NCBI GenBank assembly: GCA_023415545.1
Contig: JAEZKJ010000054.1
Location: 1-14,269 of the forward strand
Origin: Bacteroidota bacterium
GTDB taxonomy: Bacteria > Bacteroidota > Bacteroidia > Bacteroidales > Bacteroidaceae
Length of the DNA: 14,269 bases
Direction of reading: 5' to 3'
Part shown: positions 1-5,844 of the stretch, in pieces
How the letters are laid out: each line of letters starts with the position of its first letter
Position numbering within the stretch: position 1 is the first letter of the stretch
Translations under genes and position numbers: made by a program
The notes under the pieces: generated by a model
What the model saw: only the letters and a program-made list of their open reading frames with translations
Database searches by the model: none
Told to the model about the DNA's origin: nothing

Positions 1-35
1 CCGCAATCGAGAAACAACGATAGCAAAAAGGAAAG

Positions 36-107
36 GGTTCCTTGGATGAGTGGCTTAGTCAGCGGTCTGCAAAACCGTGTACGGCGGTTCGAATCCGCCA
101 GGAACCT
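36..107 (+). tRNA. tRNA-Cys (anticodon GCA), copy 1
   Basis: A complete cloverleaf can be drawn. The acceptor stem pairs 36-42 (GGTTCCT) with 100-106 (AGGAACC). The anticodon stem is 62-66/74-78, with loop CTGCAAA placing GCA at 69-71. The T arm is 83-87/95-99 around TTCGAAT. The discriminator is T107, as expected for tRNA-Cys. CCA is not encoded. The gene is base-for-base identical to the minus-strand copy at 1324-1395. Its promoter must lie left of the window. Confidence 0.96.
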
Positions 108-111
108 CAAC

Positions 112-146
112 AAAAAGGATTAGAAGTTTACATCTAATCCTTTTTT
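112..146 (+). terminator. Rho-independent terminator of tRNA-Cys copy 1
   Basis: A 13-bp stem pairs AAAAAGGATTAGA (112-124) with TCTAATCCTTTTT (133-145) around an 8-nt loop. It ends in a T-run and begins five bases after the tRNA 3' end. Confidence 0.85.
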
Positions 147-270
147 ATTTTATAGACATAGCTTATAAAGAACTATTATAGGAGCATATGATATATATAT
201 AATTTATGAAATCAATTTTATCTTTGGTAACTACGCAATAATTCATTACATATGAATTGTTTTATAAACT

Positions 271-345
271 GAACTTTGGTTTATATAGATTAAACTATGG
301 TTTATATAGATTAGACTATGGTTTATATAAATTAAAGTATGGTTT
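271..345. repeat. 21-bp tandem repeat, about 3.5 units
   Basis: Units start at 271, 292, 313 and 334, and the last is partial. The core is ACTATGGTTTATATAGATT with one to three substitutions per unit. The period of 21 bp equals two helical turns. The repeat ends exactly where a second repeat begins (shared GGTTT at 341-345). Confidence 0.85.
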
Positions 346-409
346 GATGTTTACTAGAAAGTGTTTACATTTTGTTTGATGTGTACTAGAAAGAGTTTAC
401 AGTTTGTTT
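342..409. repeat. 32-bp tandem repeat, two full units plus a stub
   Basis: Units run 342-373 and 374-405, with a four-base stub GTTT at 406-409. Each begins GTTTGATG, contains ACTAGAAAG and ends in a GTTTACA-type stretch. About three bases differ between units. The period is close to three helical turns. It shares its first bases with the end of the 21-bp repeat. Confidence 0.8.
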
Positions 410-489
410 CTTTAATCCTAACCTATTTTACTCGATAAAGTTTTAATCCTATATTAGTTTACCACATTTTTATGATAAACTAAATCATT

Positions 490-999
490 CTAAAAACATT
501 CCAGATAATATCTTCTATCATCTTCTGAAAAACAACATATAGTTATCTCTCCATCAAATCCATTACGAATGCATGCGTATAATGAATCCAGTGCTATTCG
601 TGCAGCTCTATCTTTAGGGAAACCGTACACGCCGGTACTGATACATGGAAAGGCTATGCTTTTAATATTGTTTTCTTTTGCCAACTCTATGGATGTTTTG
701 TAACAAGAGGCTAGCAACTCATCTTCTCCAAAATTTCCACCTTTCCATATAGGTCCAACAGTATGAATGATTTTTTTAGATGGAAGATTGTAAGCGTCAG
801 TAATTTTACTCTGACCTGTTTCACAACCTCCTAACTTATAACATTCTTTGAGTAATCCTGGTCCAGCAGCTCTGTGAATTGCTCCATCAACACCTCCTCC
901 ACCAAGAAGAGAACGATTAGCAGCATTAACTATAGCATCAACTTTAAGAGTTGTAATGTCACCAACAATTATTTGTATACGATTACTATCAGTTTTCAT
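490..999 (-). CDS. Stand-alone macrodomain protein (YmdB-like ADP-ribose/O-acetyl-ADP-ribose hydrolase)
   Basis: The 169-residue protein is a single macrodomain with all the ligand-loop motifs: GDIT (13-16), NAAN (25-28), GGGGVDGAIH (33-42) and ISTGVYGFP (120-128). This pattern is typical of the MacroD/YmdB branch, whose members bind ADP-ribose and remove O-acetyl or ADP-ribosyl esters from small molecules, proteins or nucleic acid. It has no signal peptide, so it should be cytosolic. The substrate is unknown. The gene stands alone between two inverted tRNA-Cys genes. No ADP-ribosyltransferase or toxin is next to it, so pairing with a DarT-like toxin is not supported. A weak Bacteroidota promoter lies about 40 bp upstream. 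The ATG at 999 is the natural start, because the first motif follows within 12 residues. Confidence 0.92.
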   Translation of the reverse strand: MKTDSNRIQIIVGDITTLKVDAIVNAANRSLLGGGGVDGAIHRAAGPGLLKECYKLGGCETGQSKITDAYNLPSKKIIHTVGPIWKGGNFGEDELLASCYKTSIELAKENNIKSIAFPCISTGVYGFPKDRAARIALDSLYACIRNGFDGEITICCFSEDDRRYYLECF

Positions 1000-1041
1000 T
1001 TTATATTCAGGTAATTATAGGTAAAACTTATCTAGATTACT

Positions 1042-1072
1042 TAAAGATATTCAACTAATTAAATAAATACAA
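1042..1072 (-). promoter_or_regulatory. Candidate promoter of the macrodomain gene
   Basis: On the minus strand TTG (1070-1072) is followed after 20 bp by TATCTTTA (1042-1049), one base off the Bacteroidota -7 consensus TAnnTTTG. The predicted 5' leader is about 40 nt. Confidence 0.5.
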
Positions 1073-1275
1073 GTTTATAGAGATAATAATGGCTATAATT
1101 ATTCAATTATGCCCACTAGCGTCAAAAAACGTTTTGTAGTTGTTTTTAGTGCAGTATCTATGTAACAAGGCAAATATGTAGCCGCTGTTATCATTAAAGG
1201 GATTAGGAATCCATTTTAATATCGTGATAAAGGGAGTATGATAATGATTGAAGAACTTGTAAAAGGTAAAATACT
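1073..1275. other. Unassigned spacer between the macrodomain promoter and the right repeat arm
   Basis: No convincing gene. A frame on the plus strand (about 1165-1286) reads as roughly 40 codons broken by one stop, and its last 13 codons after ATG are open. It could be a decayed coding remnant or chance. A perfect AAAACGTTTT palindrome sits at 1126-1135. Confidence 0.4.
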
Positions 1276-1283
1276 TATAAAAT

Positions 1284-1319
1284 AAAAAAGGATTAGAAGT
1301 TTACTTCTAATCCTTTTTT
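1284..1319 (-). terminator. Terminator of tRNA-Cys copy 2 (bidirectional hairpin)
   Basis: A 17-bp perfect stem (1284-1300 with 1303-1319) has A/T runs at both ends, so it can stop transcription in both directions. It lies four bases past the 3' end of the minus-strand tRNA. Confidence 0.85.
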
Positions 1320-1323
1320 GTTG

Positions 1324-1395
1324 AGGTTCCTGGCGGATTCGAACCGCCGTACACGGTTTTGCAGACCGCTGACTAAGCCACTCATCCAAGGAACC
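1324..1395 (-). tRNA. tRNA-Cys (anticodon GCA), copy 2
   Basis: The sequence is identical over all 72 bases to copy 1, with the same cloverleaf, GCA anticodon and U73 discriminator, and no encoded CCA. It has its own consensus promoter directly upstream (1433-1462) and its own terminator. It lies downstream of, and on the same strand as, the feo operon. No strong terminator was seen between that operon and the tRNA. Confidence 0.96.
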
Positions 1396-1432
1396 CTTTC
1401 CTTTTTGCTATCGTTATTTCCCGATTGCGGTG

Positions 1433-1462
1433 CAAAGGTACTACTTTTTTAAAAATCTGCAA
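1433..1462 (-). promoter_or_regulatory. Promoter of tRNA-Cys copy 2
   Basis: On the minus strand TTG (1460-1462), a 19-bp spacer and TACCTTTG (1433-1440) match the Bacteroidota -33/-7 consensus. Transcription would start a few bases later, about 30 nt before the tRNA 5' end, leaving the short leader that is shared by both repeat arms. Confidence 0.8.
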
Positions 1463-1485
1463 TACTTTTGGCAATAATATTTGCT

Positions 1486-1674
1486 CTAATGGCAACATTT
1501 TCCTTGTTTGGAACTCTTCTTTTTCTTCACATCTCGCAGTGCACAATCGGACGTACAGCCATCACAAGGGTTTTTATTGTTGTTTATGTCCTTGAAATAT
1601 TGGACTATACGATATATCGCATATAGTATGCAACCTATAGCGATAATAAAAACTATGATATGCTGTACTTCCAT
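1486..1674 (-). CDS. FeoB-associated Cys-rich membrane protein
   Basis: The 62-residue protein has one N-terminal transmembrane helix (about 5-25), then a short polar stretch and a cysteine cluster CDGCTSDC (Cys37, 40, 44). A Lys-rich stretch and a terminal CC pair (60-61) follow. This architecture, directly behind feoB, fits the FeoB-associated Cys-rich family (PF12669 type). Its role in ferrous iron uptake is not settled; binding Fe2+ near the FeoB pore is a common suggestion. It begins 33 bp after the feoB stop on the same strand, so the two are almost certainly one transcript. No separate promoter was seen. Confidence 0.88.
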   Translation of the reverse strand: MEVQHIIVFIIAIGCILYAIYRIVQYFKDINNNKNPCDGCTSDCALRDVKKKKSSKQGKCCH

Positions 1675-1707
1675 AATAAAATCTTCTTTTTTGAATGAAT
1701 TATTACA

Positions 1708-4182
1708 TCACATTAATAATTTCCCGACATTGAACACCACAAATGAGACTATCCAAGCCAATGCCGTGGTGTAGGTGGCGGCAAATAATGCCCATTTCCA
1801 ACTACCGGACTCTTGTTTTATAGCAGCCAGAGTGGCTATACATGGGAAATAAATCAGCACAAAAAGCATATACGATAATCCGGCAATAGGAGTTATATCT
1901 ATCCTTTGTGAAAGATTTACATTCTCTATATCTTCTTCATTAACATAAAGAACGCCGAGTGTACTTACAACAAGCTCTTTAGCACCAACGCCTGAAAGAA
2001 GGCCGATTCCTAACTTCCAGTCAAATCCTAATGGCTCGATAACAGGTTCCATGCTCTTACCAATTTTACCTATATAGGAGTTCTCCTGCTGCTCAGCAAC
2101 AGTGCTGTAGCTGTTGTGATTAGGATAATAACCTAAAAACCATATAATAATAGAAGCTATCATTATGATACCTCCCATTTTACGAAGGTATTGTTCTCCC
2201 TTTTCCCAAGTGTGTCGAATCATACTTTTCATGGTAGGCATTCGATATGGAGGAAGTTCCATGACAAATGGTGCATCATCACCTTTTACAATGAATTTGC
2301 TGAAAAGTCGTGCCATAAGTACGGCTAAAATAATGCCGGTAGCATAGATACTCAACAATACTATACTTGCCGAATTAGGGAACAGAGCTCCAACGAGTAC
2401 CAAATATATAGGAAGACGTGCACTACATGACATCAATGGGTTTACAAGCATCGTGATAAGTCTTGACTTTCGATCCTCGATTGTTCGTGATGCCATGATA
2501 GCAGGAACATTACATCCAAATCCCATAATCAACGGAATGAATGATTTACCATGAAGCCCCATCTTATGCATTATCTTATCCATGATAAAGGCCGCACGTG
2601 CCATGTAACCTGAATCTTCCATCATCGAAATAAAGAAATAGAGTAGGAGTATATTGGGCAAGAACACTATCACACCACCAACTCCTCCAATAATTCCATC
2701 GACTATCATATCCTTTAGCGGACCCTCGCTCATATTGTTTTGAACAAGATTGCTCAACTGGTCAACCAACCACTCAATACCTTGCATAGGGTAATCGCCC
2801 AGAACAAATGTTCCCTCAAACATCAAATAAAGCAAAATGAAGAATATAGGATAACCCCAAATCTTATTTGTCACAATGCTGTCGATAACCTTTGTGATTT
2901 GCTCTTTTTGAAGATGATTATCAGTAAAAGTCTCTTTCAATGCTCCGGCAATAAATCCATATTTAGCATCGGTAATAGCCTGTTCGCTGTCCTCCTTTGT
3001 CTCGAGTTTGATATGAGCAGCCTCCTTATCACGAACAGCAAAAATCTCTTGGCTATTTGGTAATGTCTCTATCTCTTTTTGAATATCCTTATCGTTTTCC
3101 AGAAGTTTTATAGATAGGAAACGAGTAGAGTATTTGTGACGTATCTCTTCATTTTTACAGATAACCTTTTTCAAATTCTCAATGCTCTCCTCAATCTCAG
3201 GACCATGATTTATATGAATATGGCGATAAATATTATTTGGTCTCTCATCCTCTTCCTCCTCGTGTGAGCCAAATTCATGATCGTTAGCATACTTTTTATG
3301 CCAATCAAGGAATTCCTCGATGACCTCATTCTTTAAATCTTTCTTAATCTTCTTAGATACAAAGTCACTACCCTCATAAAGACCGATTATAACGTGGAAA
3401 AGCTTATCAATACCTTCTCCTCGCTTACTTACGGTAGGTATGATAGGCACACCAAGAAGCTGACCAAGTTTTACATGATCAAGATCATTGCCACTCGACT
3501 TAAATTCATCGTACATGTTAAGTGCAACAACCATTCGCACATTCATGTCGATAAGCTGAGTAGTGAGGTATAAATTACGCTCCAAGTTGGAAGCATCTAC
3601 CACGTTGATGATAATATCGGGAGTCTCCTCGATTATATGCTTACGAACATAAATCTCTTCGGGAGTGTATGCCGAGAGTGAATAGGTACCGGGAAGGTCT
3701 ACTATACGGAATGTATAACCTTGAAAGTTGAAAAATCCCTCTTTTGCATCCACAGTCACACCACTATAGTTACCTACATGCTCGTGTGCTCCTGAAGCAA
3801 TATTGAAAAGTGAAGTCTTTCCACAGTTTGGATTACCTACTAAGGCCACGTTTATTGTCCTACGCTTACCTTTTGCAATAGTAAGCATGTCCGATTCAGG
3901 AATGACAATATCCTCCTGCAACGAACCATGGTATGGAGATGTAGTATTTCGTGCCTCCTCTTCACTGACAACCTCAATCATGTCGGCCTCATTACGCCTC
4001 AATGAGATTTCGTACCCTAATATTTTATATTTTATTGGATCTTTAAGTGGTGCGTTGAGAACTACCTCTACAGTTTTACCTTTGATGAATCCCATCTCTA
4101 TTATTCTTTTACGGAATCCACCATGGCCTAAAACTTTTACTATTACGCCCTTTTCTCCACTTTTAAGTTCTGATAAACGCAT
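1708..4182 (-). CDS. feoB: Fused FeoA-FeoB ferrous iron transporter
   Basis: This 824-residue inner-membrane protein imports Fe2+. Residues 1-72 form a FeoA-type SH3-like domain. A G-protein domain follows, with G1 GNPNCGKTS (116-124), G2 around GVTV (141-144), G3 DLPG (162-165) and G4 NMYD (222-225). A charged helical linker (about 270-430) contains an acidic run and a His-rich patch (HIHINH, 321-326). The C-terminal half is membrane-embedded, with Gate-type segments around 499-530 and GFGCNVPAIMASR (554-566). FeoA is a separate protein in Escherichia coli, while the fused form is common in Bacteroidota. The ATG at 4182 is supported by the FeoA domain starting at residue 1 and by a consensus promoter ending 17 bp upstream. 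It is the first gene of an operon with the Cys-rich partner. Confidence 0.97.
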   Translation of the reverse strand: MRLSELKSGEKGVIVKVLGHGGFRKRIIEMGFIKGKTVEVVLNAPLKDPIKYKILGYEISLRRNEADMIEVVSEEEARNTTSPYHGSLQEDIVIPESDMLTIAKGKRRTINVALVGNPNCGKTSLFNIASGAHEHVGNYSGVTVDAKEGFFNFQGYTFRIVDLPGTYSLSAYTPEEIYVRKHIIEETPDIIINVVDASNLERNLYLTTQLIDMNVRMVVALNMYDEFKSSGNDLDHVKLGQLLGVPIIPTVSKRGEGIDKLFHVIIGLYEGSDFVSKKIKKDLKNEVIEEFLDWHKKYANDHEFGSHEEEEDERPNNIYRHIHINHGPEIEESIENLKKVICKNEEIRHKYSTRFLSIKLLENDKDIQKEIETLPNSQEIFAVRDKEAAHIKLETKEDSEQAITDAKYGFIAGALKETFTDNHLQKEQITKVIDSIVTNKIWGYPIFFILLYLMFEGTFVLGDYPMQGIEWLVDQLSNLVQNNMSEGPLKDMIVDGIIGGVGGVIVFLPNILLLYFFISMMEDSGYMARAAFIMDKIMHKMGLHGKSFIPLIMGFGCNVPAIMASRTIEDRKSRLITMLVNPLMSCSARLPIYLVLVGALFPNSASIVLLSIYATGIILAVLMARLFSKFIVKGDDAPFVMELPPYRMPTMKSMIRHTWEKGEQYLRKMGGIIMIASIIIWFLGYYPNHNSYSTVAEQQENSYIGKIGKSMEPVIEPLGFDWKLGIGLLSGVGAKELVVSTLGVLYVNEEDIENVNLSQRIDITPIAGLSYMLFVLIYFPCIATLAAIKQESGSWKWALFAATYTTALAWIVSFVVFNVGKLLM

Positions 4183-4198
4183 TCTATTTAATTTTTTG

Positions 4199-4230
4199 CA
4201 AATATATGATTTACAGCATTAGAAAACAAA
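4199..4230 (-). promoter_or_regulatory. Promoter of the feo operon
   Basis: On the minus strand TTTG (4227-4230), a 20-bp spacer and TATATTTG (4199-4206) fully match the Bacteroidota consensus. The start codon follows 17 bp after the -7 element, giving a very short leader. Confidence 0.85.
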
Positions 4231-4236
4231 TTGTTT
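4224..4236. promoter_or_regulatory. Candidate operator: 13-bp palindrome over the feo -33 element
   Basis: AAACAA-A-TTGTTT is a perfect 6-1-6 inverted repeat that covers the -33 element of the feo promoter. A metal-dependent repressor such as Fur would be a natural ligand, but the sequence alone does not identify the regulator. Such palindromes are not rare in AT-rich DNA. Confidence 0.35.
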
Positions 4237-4287
4237 AGAATGTTTTTAAATAAGGAAGATGGCTAAATAGCTTTATTAAACATTTAT

Positions 4288-4318
4288 TTTGTCTGCTAAA
4301 TATAAAAGGATATTTTTG
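4288..4318 (+). promoter_or_regulatory. Promoter of tilS, directly at the start codon
   Basis: TTTG (4288-4291), a 19-bp spacer and TATTTTTG (4311-4318) form a full consensus. The -7 element ends only four bases before the ATG at 4323, so the transcript should start at or within a few bases of the start codon. Confidence 0.8.
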
Positions 4319-4322
4319 TGAT

Positions 4323-5597
4323 ATGTTTAAGCATGATGTTTATAAATTTATTGACTCCAACTCTCTTTTCAACGAAAAAGATAAGGTTTTGGTAGCTCTT
4401 AGTGGGGGTGCAGACTCTGTATGCCTGCTTCGTGTATTGCTTGCATTGGGATATCAATGTGAGGCGGCTCATTGTAATTTCCATCTTCGTGGTGAAGAGT
4501 CAATGCGAGATGAACGGTTTGTTGATGAGCTTTGCAAGAAATTAGATGTTAAACTTCACAAAATAGATTTTGACACAACTGCTTATGCATCCCAGAAACG
4601 TCTATCGATAGAGATGGCTGCTCGCGAATTGAGATATGATTGGTTCGATAAAATACGATGTGAGAGTGGTGCTGCAGTTATTGCTGTGGCACATAATGAG
4701 AATGATTGTGTCGAAACTTTTATTCTTAATTTAGTACGTGGTACCGGAATTAACGGACTTAAAGGGATTAAACCTAAAAATGGATTTGTTGTTCGACCTT
4801 TGCTTGAAAAAAGGAGAGAGGAGATTATTGATTATCTGACTTTCCTCAAACAGGATTTTGTTACTGATAGCACAAATTTGCATGATGAATATACTCGAAA
4901 TAAGATTCGTCTAAATATTTTGCCAATGTTAGAGCAGATAAATCCTCAAGCTTCTCAAAAGATTGCCGATACATCAAGAAGATTAATTGATGTTGCGAAA
5001 ATCTACAATGATGAGATAGCTATAGCAAAAGAGAGGGTGATGGTTGATGGTAATATATCTATAAAAGCTTTGCAGAAGGAGAGTGTTCCCAAATCGTTGC
5101 TTTTTGAAATATTATATCCTTTAGGATTTAACTCGAGCCAGATTGATGATATATATGAATCTGTTAAGTTAGAGCAGTCGGGAAAGATTTTTCGTAGTGA
5201 TAGTTATGAACTGCTTCGTGACCGTGAAATGCTTATTTTACGTGATATAAACAGATGTGAAAGTTTACCCAATCTGCATATCGAGAAATTTGAAGTTGAC
5301 TCAACATTTAAAGTTCCCCGTGATAAAAACGTTTGTTATGTCGATGCCCACAAGTTGAGTGGTGAACTTTATCTTAGAAAATGGGAGAGAGGAGATAAGT
5401 TTGTTCCTTTCGGAATGAAGGGGAAGAAAAATGTAAGCGATTATATGACTGACAGAAAATTTTCTCTTTTCGATAAAGAGCAACAGTTGGTAGTATGCTG
5501 TGGAGATAAAATAGTGTGGCTTGTAAACGAGCGTAGCGACGACCGTTTTAAAGTTACAAAAGATACTATTCGTGTCGCTAAAATTGTTTTGGAATAA
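4323..5597 (+). CDS. tilS: tRNA(Ile)-lysidine synthase
   Basis: TilS attaches lysine to C34 of the CAU-anticodon tRNA-Ile using ATP, so that the tRNA reads AUA instead of AUG; the gene is essential in bacteria. The 424-residue protein has the PP-loop SGGADS (27-32). It also has the family-typical stretches HCNFHLRGEES (50-60) and AHNENDCVETFILNLVRGTG (123-142), and a C-terminal TilS domain (about 345-424). The length is normal. The start is fixed by the usual spacing of about 26 residues before the PP-loop. It is transcribed away from feo, with 140 bp between the two start codons. No strong terminator is visible downstream. Confidence 0.97.
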   Translation: MFKHDVYKFIDSNSLFNEKDKVLVALSGGADSVCLLRVLLALGYQCEAAHCNFHLRGEESMRDERFVDELCKKLDVKLHKIDFDTTAYASQKRLSIEMAARELRYDWFDKIRCESGAAVIAVAHNENDCVETFILNLVRGTGINGLKGIKPKNGFVVRPLLEKRREEIIDYLTFLKQDFVTDSTNLHDEYTRNKIRLNILPMLEQINPQASQKIADTSRRLIDVAKIYNDEIAIAKERVMVDGNISIKALQKESVPKSLLFEILYPLGFNSSQIDDIYESVKLEQSGKIFRSDSYELLRDREMLILRDINRCESLPNLHIEKFEVDSTFKVPRDKNVCYVDAHKLSGELYLRKWERGDKFVPFGMKGKKNVSDYMTDRKFSLFDKEQQLVVCCGDKIVWLVNERSDDRFKVTKDTIRVAKIVLE

Positions 5598-5844
5598 AAA
5601 GAGAGAGAAAAAATAAGCTTTTTCCAATCAAAATTTTCTGTTCCATTAAACCTTATGGTCAATAAAGCATCTAATAGTCGTGCTTATTATATTTTTAAAA
5701 CAAAAACTTAAATAAAGATTTAACGAGGTATAGGACCTACATCCGCTTTCATTAAGAAATGATATCCTCTTTTTTATGCTATTAAGCTTATAGTTTTTAT
5801 AGTATAATAAAATAACCTTAATAACATTACTAATCTATTTGAAT

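Larger units (their letters stand above)
1..154 (+). repeat. Left arm of long inverted repeat containing tRNA-Cys
   Basis: This stretch is repeated in reverse complement at 1276-1430. By eye the arms differ at positions 10 (A/G) and 15 (C/T), by one A in the A-run at 112-116, and at three bases inside the terminator loop. The tRNA part is identical. Identity fades after position 154. The window starts inside or exactly at the outer edge of the arm, so its true left limit is unknown. The arm holds a 35-bp tRNA leader, the tRNA gene and a terminator hairpin. Confidence 0.93.
147..489. other. Gene-poor AT-rich spacer between tRNA-Cys and the macrodomain gene
   Basis: No credible coding region is visible on either strand; the longest open stretches are a dozen or so codons. 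The stretch holds the last bases of the inverted-repeat arm and two abutting tandem repeats (271-345 and 342-409). The remainder is AT-rich sequence without a recognisable signal. No clear terminator hairpin for the macrodomain gene was found here. Confidence 0.6.
1276..1430 (-). repeat. Right arm of long inverted repeat containing tRNA-Cys
   Basis: This is the reverse complement of 1-154 with only a handful of differences. It carries terminator, tRNA-Cys and tRNA leader in the same order from inside to outside. The outer edge matches the first base of the window, and the tRNA promoter (1433-1462) lies just outside the arm. Confidence 0.93.

Noticed and set aside
342..409. Short regularly spaced repeats that might be a CRISPR array
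   Set aside because: Only two full units, they are contiguous without spacers, and no cas gene is present.
1..1430. Integrative element with attL/attR in tRNA-Cys
   Set aside because: The tRNA copies are inverted and both are complete; there is no integrase, and direct repeats would be expected.
1508..1774. 88-codon open frame on the plus strand
   Set aside because: Antisense to the Cys-rich feo partner and the end of feoB; no recognisable features.
3803..4222. 139-codon open frame on the plus strand opposite feoB
   Set aside because: Antisense to the strongly conserved FeoA and G-domain coding sequence; a shadow frame.
5301..5662. Minus-strand open frames over the end of tilS
   Set aside because: They lie opposite the conserved TilS C-terminal domain and have no start signal or family features.
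5661..5700. Weak AT-rich hairpin as tilS terminator
   Set aside because: Short bulged stem and no clean T-run directly after it; not strong enough to annotate.
5839..5844. TTG start two codons upstream of the GH10 ATG
   Set aside because: The ATG at 5845 begins a standard signal peptide; nothing favours the TTG.
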